Shown here: positions 1 to 13,357 of the stretch, one piece after another | How the letters are laid out: each line of letters opens with the position of its first letter | Numbering within the stretch: the stretch's first letter is position 1 | Source of the DNA: Circinella minor | Lineage: Eukaryota > Mucoromycota > Mucoromycetes > Mucorales > Lichtheimiaceae | Direction of reading: 5' to 3' | Length of the DNA: 64,000 nucleotides | Assembly: GCA_016758965.1 (NCBI GenBank) | Contig: JAEPRB010000197.1 | Span: 1 to 64,000 of the forward strand | Translations under genes and position numbers: made by a program | The notes under the pieces: model-generated | What the model saw: only the letters and a program-made list of their open reading frames with translations | The model's database searches: none | What the model was told of the DNA's origin: nothing

Positions 1-520
1 GTGTTTCATCTCAGTATTCTTAACTCTTTTCTTTCTAAATTTGGGAATTTTTTGAAGCATTCTAAGAAATTTCATTGGCGGACTATATTTTTTCTTACCA
101 AAAAAAAAAAAAAAAAATATGATACTGATCTGATTCTTTACCATTCTTTTGTTGTCGTTAGTTGGAAAAGGAGAAATAATAATAATTTATTGTTTTGCGG
201 ATCATGAAATAGAAAAAGATAAAAAAAAAAAGTTTGATGTTGTCATGAAATATAATCAATGATTTAATAAATAAGAACAGGGAACAAAAAAACAGAAAAA
301 TAATATGAAATGTCAAATAATTTATATAAAAATAGTCTAAACTATTCTGAGCTTATGCACAAGTTTTTTTTACTCCTCAATAAACAAAGACCGAGATCCA
401 GGAGTAACAAAAAAAAAAGAACACTTTTCTTTTTTTCTTTCTTTCTCTTTTTTATTTCATTTTTTTTTTATATATAAAACAACCCTTTCCTATCCTTTTT
501 TTTAAGAAAAAACAATAATA
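1..520. other. Left-edge non-coding stretch
   Basis: No gene is supported here. The sequence is AT-rich with several A and T runs. An open frame in 1-207 starts with GTG, is lysine/phenylalanine-rich because of an A-run, and looks like chance. The last 100 bases are the pyrimidine-rich promoter and leader of the gene that starts at 521. Confidence 0.6.
468..479 (+). promoter_or_regulatory. TATA-like element of the CYSTM gene
   Basis: A TTTATATATAAAA-like block lies about 45 bases before the ATG at 521, after a long C/T-rich tract. TATA plus pyrimidine tract is a common arrangement for highly expressed fungal genes. The call rests on sequence and spacing only. Confidence 0.4.
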
Positions 521-1013
521 ATGTCATCTTATCCTCCTCCACAACAAGGCTACGGTCAACCTCAACAAGGCTATTACGCTCCTCCTCCTCCACAACAAGG
601 TGGTGGTTACTATCCACCTCAACAAGGCGGTTATTATCAACCTACGTAACGTGATTTATTCTATTTATTTGTTATTATTATCAGCTAAAAGCGAAAAAAA
701 AAATACGAATGCATGTATGGCTGTTATATGGAATAACAAATAAAATAATTAAACACTCATATATACTTTATACAACTATTTTAATAGACCTCCTCCCCAA
801 ACTGTTGTTATGCAACAACCACCTCAACAAAGCAGCGACAAAGGATGTTGTATGGCCTGGTAAGTAATAGTTATATTAATAATGACAATGAAAAAAAAAT
901 AACAGGAAAAATGTAAACAAAGGATGGTTTATTATAATTAATTATTAATTTATCTACAATTAAATAGTATGGGTGCCTTACTTTGTTGCTGTGTCCTGGA
1001 AGAATGCTGTTAA
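521..1013 (+). CDS. Small cysteine-rich CYSTM-type membrane protein
   Basis: Three exons (521-645, 788-859, 968-1013) join in frame to an 80-residue protein. The N-terminal two thirds is a low-complexity Pro/Gln/Gly/Tyr region with repeats like PPQQGGYY. The C-terminus is KGCCMACMGALLCCCVLEECC (given here as positions 60-80), a cluster of cysteines in a short hydrophobic stretch that matches the CYSTM (cysteine-rich transmembrane module) family. Family members are tail-anchored or palmitoylated membrane proteins linked to stress tolerance in fungi and plants. Both introns are AT-rich with GTAACG and GTAAGT donors. The start is the first ATG after a T/C-rich leader. The exact role of this protein is unknown; family assignment is fairly secure from the cysteine pattern. 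Confidence 0.8.
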
Positions 1014-3379
1014 TAATAAATTACAACGTATATACTACTCTACTATATTATTACTACACTCCTAACATCTCATTATTATTATTATCCTTTTTATTATCCT
1101 TAAATATATAATTTTCAATATATTATGCCACTATTTCTCCTTATTTTTGTTATATTAGATTTAATCAGCTGTTTATTAGATGCAACTCTTTTTTTTTTCT
1201 TGCGGAAACACAAAAAAAAAGTGAAACCTTTTGAAATTTTGGACTAAAAAAAACCATCACTTAATTACCCGCTCGTCATACAGGTTTTTTTTTTCCAATC
1301 AGTTATTATTTATGATTTGTTGTAAAAAGCTCCATGTAATATCACTAAGAAAAGACGATAAAAAAAATGACAAAAAAAAAAAAAAAAGAAAGAAAGAAAA
1401 AAGAAAGACAGAAAAAGGGACATAAAAGTAGGATACTTTCAATCATTGTTATTATTAACGCATCTTCCCATTGTTGAACATAAATCAATATTATTATTAT
1501 TGATCGTCAAACAATCATCCATTTGAGAATTTTCATATATTACCCGTTTTGCCTATACTCATGAAACCCAGCGGTTTTTTTTTTTTTACGTACAGATGAT
1601 GGTTTCAAATGCGGTAGGTGCAAAATATGCACTCTAAAAACGAAATAGTTGAGCCAAGATATTTAATCTTTTTATTTGGAAACTATAAAAACGTGATCCA
1701 TTTACATCCTCGAGGGATCGGTTGAATTAAAATAAACTTGATCAATTATTTTAAAGAGGAAAATCCGTTAGACGATTTTAATAGATAGTAAGATTTACTA
1801 TTATGATTATCATAAAACCTATATATACATAAGCTGGACATTACAATTTGTATCATTTCTAATCTGAGATTCACAGATAGAATGTATTATATTGAGGTGT
1901 CGCGTTCAACATAAATTGAGAGTTTCGTTAAATTATAACCATACTTTTGGTTATATGTACATATCTCATTAGTGAAAACATTATACTTCTGATGACGTTG
2001 ACATTGTCATAACTAGCTCTCTATATGACATTAGCTATGTACTAGATGGTACATATCATCTTGAAAAAGTTGCATTTGATTAGGTTACAACATTTCAATT
2101 AAATAAAAAAAAAAGAAGTGTATGTCGTATAAACTTTTCTGTTTATTTTTTGTTGCTAATACTTCAACAATCGTTAATGTCAATTTTACTCATATGTTAT
2201 TTACCATACCAACCTCTCATTTTTTTTAAAAAAAAAACAGATCGAATTGACAACGAAATAATTATAGTAATAATAACAATATGAAATCGTCAACTTTCAG
2301 TTACACAAAACTGACTTGGCAAAGACTATTACAATGATTTGATTCCACTCGAATACTTGGGAATTTTTTGATACAACCTTCCAATATAGTAAAAGTTCGA
2401 GAAGAAGGATAAGCTAATTGACTAAAGAAAATGTATTCTTCACTAGTTCAAAATGATGGTGTCATATCGGCATATTCTCTCACAATTTTTATCGAAAATG
2501 AGGCTTGACCACACACAACATGATATCATGGATTTGAAAGGATCGCAAAATCTTGCGGGAAAGTACCCTATATACAATCAATTTAAGAGCACCTGTACTC
2601 AATAGCATTCATCAGTCTACTAAATTTAATAACAAGATTCCCTAACATTTTTACACAAATTATTCAAATATGAATAGGTTATCTTCTTTATGAATTTATT
2701 GGAAATTCCTTCACCAACAATGTTTGATTTCTGTTGCAGATCTCAAGTCTTTGACTTAGCTGGAATATCTTACAATAAATTTAGAATTCCCACCCCCAAT
2801 TAGTTTGTTACAAATACCGGTTAATCAAGACAAACATGGTTCATTTTTAATACAATTGGATTAAACGCTTGTTATGGAAGAGCAGAAAAACTCATGGAGT
2901 AGTTATTTATATTCAAATTGATGAACTTGTAAGGATTAAATGTTTGGTGATAACTTTTCGATAAACATTCAAATTTGCATGAACATTTGGAAAAATTGTT
3001 TAAATTATAAGTATTGGATAATTACGGGTATCAATTTTAGTATGGATGTACTAACATTATTATTATGTGAAAGTTATGAGTAATATGGAATACTTCTCAT
3101 TGTTGAATTTATATAAATGAAATTAGTTTAGAGATATATTTCCTTTTCCATAATCATTTTTATCTCTCGTTTATTTAATAATAAATATATCTAAAAAATA
3201 TAATAATAATCTAATATAAAAAAAACTTTTCTTTGTTAATAGTAATAAAATAAAGCACAAAGATTATGATAGCGGAAGTACTTGTAGAAATTTAATTCAG
3301 CATAAAAAATATAAAAAATTTTGGAGGCTGAAATATTTCTTTTTATATTTTGCATACTTGCTTATTATTAATTACCATT
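1014..3379. other. 2.4-kb intergenic stretch without a recognised gene
   Basis: I see no sustained open frame, tRNA or repeat unit. The sequence is AT-rich with stops in all frames. Part of the 1,600-3,100 stretch has a less extreme base composition than the flanks and could be decayed old sequence, but I cannot match it to a family. The last 150 bases are the upstream region of RRP4. Confidence 0.5.
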
Positions 3380-4789
3380 ATGGAATTAAGAATTTTATCA
3401 CCAGTATCACCTGTTGCAGTAAAGAAAAATGATCAAAAACGAATGGACATTGATGGAGAAGACACTCCAGTTCATTTAGTTAATCCTGGTGAAACAATCA
3501 CAACTGATCAACAATTCATGAGGTAAAAAAAAAAAAGGACGATCAATTAGAAAAAAAAAACCCAGTAAACTGCGAATAGTATCAATCGATTTTTGTCAGT
3601 TATTTAATTATATATATTCGGGGTGAATATAGAGGTCATGGTACATATGCTGATGGAGAAAATGTAGTTGTATCAGCAGTTGCAGGTTCTGTTGAACGTG
3701 TCAATAAATTACTTTCTGTTCGACCATTAAAAACGCGTTATACACCTGAAATTGGTGACATTGTTGTTGGTCGAGTTACTGAAGTTATAACCAAACGATG
3801 GAAAATTGATGTTAATGGAAAACAAGACGCTATATTATTATTGAGTTCAGTAAACTTACCAGGTGGTGTACAGGTAAAATAATATATATAAAAGGAATAT
3901 GTGAGAGAGAGGTGCTTTGTTGGGAGGCAACAAAAAGAAAAAAAAAAGCTTATAAAATAATTAAAAAAAAACTTTTTCTTTGATAGCGTCGTAAAAACGA
4001 ATCAGATGAACTTCATATGCGTCAATTTTTTGCTGAAGGCGATGTTCTTGTGGTAATATACAATATTAAATCTATAGGATTTAATTCTTTTATAATATAG
4101 TATGTGAACTAAATAGATTGGATGGGGATTATTTAATATAGGCTGAAGTACAAAGTTTCTATGTGGATGGATCTATGGGATTACATACACGAGGATTTAA
4201 GTTTTGTAAACTACGAAATGGTTCTTTTGTAAATGTTCCACCTGTTCTTGTTCAACGATGTAAAACACAATTTCATACTTTACCATGTGGTGTAGATATC
4301 ATTTTAGGTTTGAATGGATATATTTGGGTCAATAAGAAACCTCAAGGTTTACCAGAAAATAATACTGAAGAAGTGGATACCACCATCATGTATTCTAATA
4401 CAAATGATGTATGTTTTTTTATTATTATTATTATTATTATTTTCTATATATATTATAATTAGCAACAATCATTTGAAAAAGTCATATTAATATTAATTTT
4501 TTTATTATTTAGGAAATCACATACGAAGAACGTGAAGTAATTGCACGAGTATGTAATTGTATAACTGCATTAGCTAAACGATATATGCATATTAATGATA
4601 CAGTTCTCATTTATACATATGAAGGTAAATAAACAGAAAAATAAAATAATTCAACAAAAAAGAAGATATTAATTTTTTTTGATGTTTATTTATATAGCAT
4701 CACTTGTATATACTGTTAAAGAACTTTTAAAGGTGGATGTAATTGATAGTATAACAACAGAAGCTAGTCAACGAATGCATGAAGCATAA
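3380..4789 (+). CDS. RRP4: Exosome complex component RRP4 (EXOSC2)
   Basis: Six exons (3380-3522, 3633-3873, 3987-4052, 4142-4408, 4513-4624, 4698-4789) give 306 residues, the usual size of RRP4. It is one of the S1/KH cap subunits of the RNA exosome, which degrades and trims RNA 3' ends in nucleus and cytoplasm. The N-terminal domain contains VNPGETITTD and RGHGTY. The S1 fold follows at about 85-165, with YTPEIGDIVVGRVTEV and RWKIDVNGKQDAILLLSSVN. The KH region (about 185-240) holds the RRP4-type stretch LPCGVDIILGLNGYIWV. The C-terminal helix includes EEREVIARVCNCITAL. All introns have GT-AG ends and phases match. It converges on the sterol glucosyltransferase gene, with 243 bases between the stop codons. 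Confidence 0.95.
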
Positions 4790-5032
4790 TACAACTTAAC
4801 CCAAAATAAAATAAATTAAAAGCATTATTTGTAAATACTATTAAAATCCTTTTTTTTTTCTCATGATAAATTATATCTTTTTTTTTTTTTATGATAAAAT
4901 GATTGATATTATTATTATTATTATTTACTCGGTCATATATGTTTATGTTTATGTGTATCATGTATAAAAGAAAGAAAGAAAGAAAGAAAAAATTATAATT
5001 ATGATATAATAATAAAATAAAGTGAGAGATTA

Positions 5033-8000
5033 TCAACTTGTACGAGGTCGCCAAGAACCTGGAGATACTGATCCAGAAGCTGTTGCTTCAATTAAAGTCC
5101 ATTCTTGATCATTTTCTACTATACTATTTTCTAGTAAAGCATCTGAATCTTCTCCTTCATCAGATGATGTACGTTGTGCTGAAGAAACAGTACGTTCTCT
5201 TGCTAATTCCATATCTCGATAGATACATTGAATTGCTGTTTCTACACCATTTTCCTATTTAAATAATCACATATAATTTTTTAAGTATATATATATATAT
5301 AATATAGCTTTTTTGTTTTATATGTATCTGCAATAAGAATCTTATATTTTCTTTACCTCACGAATCTTTTGTCCAACAATATTTGCTGTTCGAAGCATAC
5401 TTTCATCAGTAGATACAACACGTAAAGCAGCTGAGAGATTTTCCACAGTTAATTCTTTGATACAACGACCTACACCCATTTCTTCTACTCGATCTCCCCA
5501 AAAGAATTGATCTGCAAAAAAAGGTTTGACAATAGTAGGTCGTCCTGCACGTAAACCTGCTGCTGTAGTACCTGCCCCACCATGGTGAACTACAGCCCTT
5601 ACTTGTGGGAATAACCAATCATGTGGTACAGCTTGAACACTTAAAATGGTATTCGGATACCTATGTAATAAATCGCTTGTTGTTCCTGCTATCCTTGATG
5701 ACCAACCTCTTGAAATAATAGCACGAACATTAGATAATAAAGTTGCTTCAACAATAATACGTGTAATTTCATCAGGATCAGAAACAATAATAGACCCAAA
5801 TCCAATATACACAATAGGTCTTGAATCGGGTGCTTGTAAAAAGTTTTGTAATTCTGGACTGGGTTTCCATTTCGTCTACAATTTATTAAAGATAAAGTAA
5901 TAAGATGGGATATTTATTTAGTAATCCACATCCACTTGCAAATTATTTCTTAATATTATTTACCTGTGCATTATCCAAAAACCAATATCCTGTACAATGA
6001 ATCCAATCCCTCCAATCAAGTGGACTAGGTACAATACTTTGACTAAAACAATAGAGATATGGAATTTTCCATACTTCTAACTTTTCATAAGTTGTTGCTG
6101 GTAATCCAAGTATATCTCTTCTAAAATCATTGGTGCGTGTTGCAATAGCTCTCCATACAGCATGATCAAATAAAACATAAGTCATATCATTATATAATCT
6201 TCCTTTTGGATTATTAGGAGTGGCAAAAGGATGAGGAAAAGACCGTGTTCTTGTCATTGGCATGGGAAATGATCTGAAATAAGGTACCCCTATATATTTC
6301 ATTATATATATATATATATATATATATTATTACTATTCAAATCTCATTGCAAAAATAATATATAATTTACTTACGAAGTTTTTCTGCCATATGTATACCC
6401 ACCATAGCACTAGGACTTTCAAGAATTACATCAGTATCTTCACAAGCTTTCCAAGTTAATCCAAGTAATTCATCTATCCATCCTTTGAACTTATAAAATA
6501 ACAATCAAATTTTAACTTTCTTTTGTTATTTTACAGATATAAAAACTTTTATCCAATTAATACTTACTAATCGTAATCCTTCCATAACAAAATGTACACT
6601 AAAAAAGTTATTTTCTACACAAAGGCGCTAATCAAGAAAAAATAAAAATAAGTAAAAATAACAATAACAATAATGTATTAAAATATATTGGAGGATAGCT
6701 ACCATAAGTTCACTTGGATCACCACCTATTGACCGATATTCTATATTATGTTCTTCAATCCAATCTTTGAACTCATCATGTGTAGCAATACGACATTTGT
6801 GTCCTTCTGCCATAAGACCTTTACATAATGCAATATAAGGCTGTACATCACCTCGTGTACCAATAGTAATACATGTAAAATGGAGTGGTTTGTCTGGTTT
6901 TTGATATATAAGTGGTTCATCATCAGCCGTATGTGATAAAACAGGTAACCCTGTTTTGAATGGTGGTATAACATGATCATTATGTTCAATTTGTTCTTCT
7001 TCTAATAATTTAGCAGTCCATTCACGGATATCTCTATTATATACATAATATTTTTAGGGAAACAATATTTATTTTTTTTAGTATCTGTTCCTCCTCTTCT
7101 TCCTCATTTGCTCAATTCTCTTTAGTCACTTTATAATATACTTTTGTGCTTGTTCTGTTGAAGATTTATTTTTAAATACACCTTTATGCTGAAGAAATAA
7201 TCTCGCAAAGCAACTATTTCGTTTTGCTTCAGAAGAAAACTCTATAAAAATCTATTTATAAAAGTTTAATTATATTTCAATTTATAGTGTACATTTTTTT
7301 TTTAATTCCATCTTATTACCTCTTTCTTATTTTGCATAAGAATACTTAAAGCATGAAATATATAACCACGACTACGGATTTTTTGTATTCGTAGAATATC
7401 ATTGAATGGAATAATCATCTATTTATTTTTTTTAGAGAAAGAGAAAGAGATTTTGTTTGATACAATTCTTGTCGGTATTTAGACTTATTATTAAAATAAT
7501 ATAATATTACCTTGGCTTTTGTTGCAATTCCTTTTGAATTAAATGATACATGATGAGAAGAAATATATAATTTTCCATAACATGGTAATGTTTTCATTAA
7601 TGAACAGCGATATACTTTAATATATATATTTTTTAAAAAAAAACAATGGTTAATTAAATATCATTAATTTAATTTTCAGCATTCCCTGAATATTTAATTA
7701 TTTACCTGCTTCTAATTTCTCGGATTGAGGTAATACAAAATATTTTCGAAAATTGATCCGCGTTCGTTCTTCAAGTGGTTCTTCATATGGGAATAATGTT
7801 GGAATAAATTCATTACTATGATCATTTTCTGATTTTTGATTATCTGTTCTTTTATATGAATTTATTCTATTATTGTCTTGAATTTCTTCATCTTCTTCAT
7901 CTTCCTCATCTAACGAACGATAAACAGTGGCCGTACTTCCTGTATTATTTCCTCCGCCACCTAAAAATCCGTATACCAATTTCATTCCAGATCGTCGTTT

Positions 8001-10308
8001 ACCATTCAACCATCCAACAACAGCTTGATCTTCATTTTCAGAACTAGATGAATCTTCTATGTCGACAGTACTAGGATCAGGTGTATCACGATGTGGATGA
8101 TGTTGGGTCGTTGACGTCATTGTCATTGTCATTTTATCATTATTATTATTTGATAACGAGGGTGATGAAGAATTGGTACAGTTACTGTATAATAAACCTT
8201 TAATAGCAGTTGGAACAGATAATGCAGTTGATACTGCACCTGTCATGGAGGATGCAATGGATGAAGAAGATGAACTTTTTTTAGGTTTTTTTTCTGCTGT
8301 TATAGTTGTATTAATAGTATCATCAACATTCGTATCATTATTTCTATTTCCTCCAAGTGCTTGTATCATAATAGGTTGTGAATTTACATCATATAAATCA
8401 CTAATAGAAAGTGAAGGTGAAACAGAATCTGTTGTTGAGGCAATTAATGGATTATTATTATCGATTGAATCAGATAATACTTGTTGTTGTAATCGATCCC
8501 ATCGATTTTTTAACTGTTCAAACGTTTCTTTGGCATCTGTGAAATAAGCAAAATAATACTATAAAGCTTCGGTAAACCCAGAATTCTCATTGGCAAGAAT
8601 TTGTACATCCATCATAACATGAAAGATCCTCTTTCCTCTACCTCCACCTTTCTTTGATCCACTCTATTCAGTCAACTTTTTTCTTTTTTCCTTAAAAAAC
8701 CAAACATACCTCATCCATAACAAAATGATCATCAATTCCTACTGCACGGATTTGAATAAATTGTTGAAATTCAAAAGCTTCTGTTTGTTCAATATCCAAA
8801 ATATTTTTAAATGGTAAAGTAATTTTAACACTATTTCCAGTATTTTTGGCTTTAAAAATAGCTTTTCGAAGCATATTCATCCTTAAAAAAAACATAATAA
8901 TAACAATAATTAGATATAAATGTTAGTTGCTAATATTAAAATATAATTTCATTCACTCTAAAAAGTTATTTTAACATACCATTCCAACATAGCAGCATAT
9001 GTATCCGCTTGAAAATGCCATGTTTTATTCATAGTAATGATTTTAAATCCATGCTCTCGTTTTTTTGATGTACGTACAACTAAAACCTCTTTAAGATCTA
9101 TTTTTCCTTTAGGAGAATACATATCCGTAGCATTTCCATACCAAGCTAACATATCTTCTTTTAATTCAAAATAACGTCGTTCAAATCCCGTTCCTATCTT
9201 GCTAGTATTCTTAATCAATAAATATCCAGCTTTGCGATAACCGTGCTAAAGAAAAGTGTAACATGTGACCAATCCCCCCCCCCCAAAAAAAAATGTATAT
9301 CAGTCAGTCGGTCAGTAACTATAGAGATTGAGTAATGATATTTTGTAGCTCGTGGTTTGATCACACTTATATATTACATACCATATTTTGTGGTAATGAA
9401 GCAAAGAAACAAATATGATTATCTGTTAAATAAAGATATCCAGGTACGATAGCTGATCTTACAATACAACATGGCCATTCTATAATATATCATTATAATA
9501 ATAAAATATTTTATCAATATCTTTAGTTACATATAAGTGTCCCCCCCCCTTATTCATATATATATATATATATAAGAAAGGAAAAACTTACCACCGATAA
9601 CCTCTTCTACAGTTGGTAAATCGAATATAATTTGTAGTTTTTCTGCTGTAGTATGGTCTTTTAATAAAACACTACTATTTGTTGATAACGACTGTTGTTG
9701 TAGTTGTTGATTGTTGTCATTGTTATTTTCTTTATCTTCATCGTTGTTGAATTCATTTCCTGCCGCTTCAGCAAGTAATTCTTTTATACCATCGGGTTTT
9801 TTATGATTAAGATCATGATGTGCTGAATGACTTGACCATGAACCTGATACTTCGTTAAGTGCTTTTTCTACCCAAAGTTTACTATTTTGAGAGCCTATTT
9901 TATATAAAAGAAACAGTTTTATTATTATTATTATTATCTTGTAAGACAAATAAAAGAATAAACAAACTGCATAAAAGTCTCTCTTTCTCGTTTCATTCTA
10001 TTTTGCTTTTGCTTTTTTCTTTTTATTTTTATTTTTTTTCCCCAATAATATCTATTTATTTACATACCACTAAGGGAATCAAGATTGTCTTGAGTCTCTA
10101 ACTGATAAGATGAAGTAAAAAAAAAAGTTGTTGAGAATGGTTTTAGTGTTGTACAATTAGAAATGAGGAATTTATATAATTTAGAAATTAATAATAACAA
10201 AAATTAACAACAAGAAAAATAATATATTATTTATTTTTAAATAAAAGGACTTACTACTTGAGCTGCTGCTGATATGAATTGTAAAACGTTATGATTTGCA
10301 GAATCCAT
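5033..10308 (-). CDS. ATG26: Sterol 3-beta-glucosyltransferase, GRAM-PH-GRAM type
   Basis: About 16 exons give roughly 1,225 residues, the usual size of fungal UGT51/ATG26, which transfers glucose from UDP-glucose to ergosterol at membranes. Domains in order: a poly-Asn/Gln linker; first GRAM ([20 protein letters not shown], about 150-180); a PH domain ([30 protein letters not shown]); the end of the split GRAM ([16 protein letters not shown]); a long Ser/Asn-rich insert; a second GRAM ([14 protein letters not shown]). The catalytic part begins at about 755 with [18 protein letters not shown]. The nucleotide-sugar signature includes [17 protein letters not shown] and [13 protein letters not shown] (about 1076-1105). 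Exons: 10308-10255, 10101-10068, 9894-9592, 9479-9382, 9245-8980, 8881-8710, 8558-7706, 7614-7511, 7418-7320, 7251-7130, 7033-6703, 6627-6568, 6489-6375, 6289-5964, 5875-5357, 5254-5033. The end of the tenth exon is uncertain; a GTGTAT donor near 7184 is also in phase. Confidence 0.94.
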
Positions 10309-11816
10309 AAGAACACACACATATATATATATATATATAATAAAAAGAAGTTATATATTATTTTTCATGCGAAAGCAAAGTATAAGTTAAATCAAAGCAG
10401 CAGCGGTGTTACTAAAATTAAGAGCCGCAGTCTATCTACTAATAAAATGATACGCAGCTTTTTTTTTTTTTTTTTTTGTAACCTTAATTTTGATAAAAAT
10501 GTATGAACAAACTCGAATCATGCATAACACCATAATGTTATAGTTTTATATTATTAGCTTTTTTCTTTATTTCCATTCAGATAATGATATATAATATAGT
10601 TATATATATATAAAAAAAAAAAAAGAACGTCAGATCATATAAATGAAGAAATATTATTAAATCAAATGATTCATTAATACGTTATTATCTCATTTATAAA
10701 ATATTTTCAGGGGTAGATTTATGTATATATTATCAAAATACAGTACAACATGAATGATGTATTTAGTCTCAAAAATGACGAATAATTTGATATAAAAGTC
10801 ACAATACGTACGTACGTAATTGCTACGTAAAACTATTCCACCATATATTATAATGTCATAAATTATGATTCCAATAAATATAATAATAATTTATCTTGGT
10901 TATAACAGGATCATAACAAAAATAAAGACTTACGTATTCAAATTACGACATAACATATTATTGTATAAGAATATGTACACATGAGTAAATGAATTTACTT
11001 TTTAAATAGTATAGAAAATTACTATATTCATCATAAATGACAAAAGTGTATAACGTATAATTATTGAATTTATATTATACTAATCATTATCTATAAACTA
11101 TCTATAATGACAACTTCTTTATATATAATATTTATTATTTTAAAGAAGAGAACTTATATCTTAAGTACTTGTTGATGAGGTAATGTGCTACCATTACTTA
11201 AATGGTATTATTCTATTGTTCTCCTCTCATCTCTTGATCTGTGTACCCATACTAAATATTCTTTTTTTTTTTTTGGTTTGTCCTACATGAATACTTATTA
11301 TTCTTATTGTTGATTCAAATAGATCAGCATGATTCTTTTTTACATATATGTTTGTATAGAATAGTATGTAATACAACACGCGATCGATAACCTATTATCT
11401 TGTTATATTTATAATAAAACTGAGTCATAAGAACATATATTCAAGAAATACAATCTGTAGTAGCATGTGATAATTTTTTTTACTTTTTATGCATAAAACG
11501 TCTAATATTATTATTATCCAAGGGTTTATAATAAATAGATTATATAATATAAATGCTATTTATACAAGTATTATAAAAGTAAATAGAGAGATACTTTTTG
11601 TTTTTTTTTACCGGAATGACCCAAAAAAAAAAAAAAAAAAAAGAGGAGGGGATTAAGTAGTTTGTTGGGAAAAAACAAATAAAGTATAATTTTTTTTGCT
11701 GCATGGTATTATTAAGAGAACAACTCCGCATAAAATAGAAAAGTTATTTGACAATTATTACTTTTTTTTTCCCCCTCCTTTTTCCCTAATTTTTTTTTAT
11801 AAAAAAAAAAAAAAAA
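10309..11816. other. Divergent intergenic region
   Basis: This 1.5-kb gap separates the divergently transcribed sterol glucosyltransferase and START genes. It is AT-rich, with a (TA)n tract at 10,320-10,340 and T or A runs near 10,460, 11,262 and 11,622. There is no coding signal. The START gene's leader ends in an A-run that touches the ATG (about 11,802-11,816). Confidence 0.6.
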
Positions 11817-12887
11817 ATGACTATAATAGATTCAGATAATCGTCATGCAAAAAAAACACGCGATCAATTATCATATTTTAAAACATTATCAGAAACATTA
11901 GATGGTTGGAATTTTTCTTCAGAACAAGATGGTGTAAAATTATATACTAAAGATATCCCAGGTAATCCATTACCTATTGTACGTGGCGATATTATATGTG
12001 ATGGTTTGGAATGTACTCCAAATGATTTAGTTACTGCTGCTATTCTTCCTGGATCTCGTAAAATTTGTAAGTTATCTTTTTATTTCTTTGAAATGCTTTA
12101 ATATAGTTTTATGTTAATAATAATTATAATATTAATTATTAGGGGACGAACAATTTGATTCATCTGATGTCAAAGAACTTTATACACGATATGAAAGTCT
12201 CTTTTGGTGTAAATTAAGTGCACCTTGGCCAGTAAGGTAATATATATATATATATACATATATTATATAATTTATTCTTTTTAATATTTTTCAACTCACT
12301 CTTTAAAAAGTCCACGCGATATTTCAGGTACTAGTATTCGCGATCTTAACGACAATGTCACTTACGTTACCATGACATCAGTTGAAGATGGTCTCAACCC
12401 TCCTGATCCTGATTGTGTACGAGCTGATCTTATTGTTTCTGGTTGGAAATTTTACAAGACAAATGATAATAAAATTGGTATTACTTATATTACACAAATC
12501 GACTTGGCTGGTTATATTCCTTATTGGTTACTTAAATCTATTCAAACAAGTATTCCATTATGTGCTGGGAAATTAGCCAATTATGTTAAACAATATGGTT
12601 TCCCACCCAATACACGTGTATGTACTGGAAAATTCTTAAATGAAACGATTGAAAATACAGCACCCGATGAAAATGGTGAAGATCATACCAAGGATGTGGA
12701 ATACTTACTTGAAGTAGAAGGAGGGGAGATTGAAACATTATTATCTAGTAAAATGTTCCCAACAGTTCAAGTACATATTGAACAAGGCAAAACAGAAGAA
12801 CCCGAAATAGTGGAGCAAGAGAATGGAAACAAGTTGGTAAAAATTAAAGGAATTAATGGACACGTTAAGATCAAACTCACGCGATAA
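11817..12887 (+). CDS. START-domain lipid-binding protein
   Basis: Three exons (11817-12066, 12143-12236, 12311-12887) give 306 residues. The protein is almost entirely one START (StAR-related lipid transfer) domain. It begins with WNFSSEQDGVKLYTKDIPG, continues with KIWDEQFDSSDVKELY and SLFWCKLSAPWPVSPRD, then VADLIVSGWKF-like and ITYITQIDLAGYIPYWLL motifs that mark the ligand-covering C-terminal helix region. START proteins hold a single lipid or sterol in a closed pocket and move it between membranes. There is no signal peptide, membrane segment or targeting module, so a soluble cytosolic carrier is likely. A short acidic tail follows. The ligand cannot be read from sequence. Confidence 0.88.
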
Positions 12888-13357
12888 AAAAAAAATCATC
12901 CTAATACAAAAAGTATCACAAGGAGGGGTTTTTTTTTTTTTTTACACATCGGACCTGAGCCCGAGTTTTTTTTAAGCTCTTTTGGATTTCCCTGTCTTCT
13001 CGAATAAGAAAACTTGTTACTTTCTATGTATATACATAATATAACACTTATATCTTATTTACTCACAGTTTTAATCATTATATATAATAATAAATGGAAA
13101 TAAAGAAAAAAAATCAGTTTTATACCTAAATGATTGTTGTTGTTTTTTTTTACTTATCATAAGAGATCATTTACAGTATATATAATATATATATAAAAAA
13201 AAAAGAGAAACATTTCTTTTGACTTTGTTTGTTTGTTGAGTTTCATATAAAGTAAAGAAAGATTATGTACAAAAAAGAAAAGAAAAAGAATATTGATTTT
13301 CTTTGGACAAAAAAAGTAAAAAAATGTAAAAAAAAAAAAAAAAAAAAAAAGGTGTTC
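12888..13357. other. Convergent 3' region
   Basis: This is the gap between the convergent START and GATA-like genes. It holds T-runs, poly(A)-signal-like AATAAA variants and a run of about 25 A at 13,325-13,350. No gene is seen. Confidence 0.6.

Noticed and set aside
1..207. Open frame at the left edge
   Set aside because: No ATG at its start within the window, poly-Lys from an A-run, no recognisable domain.
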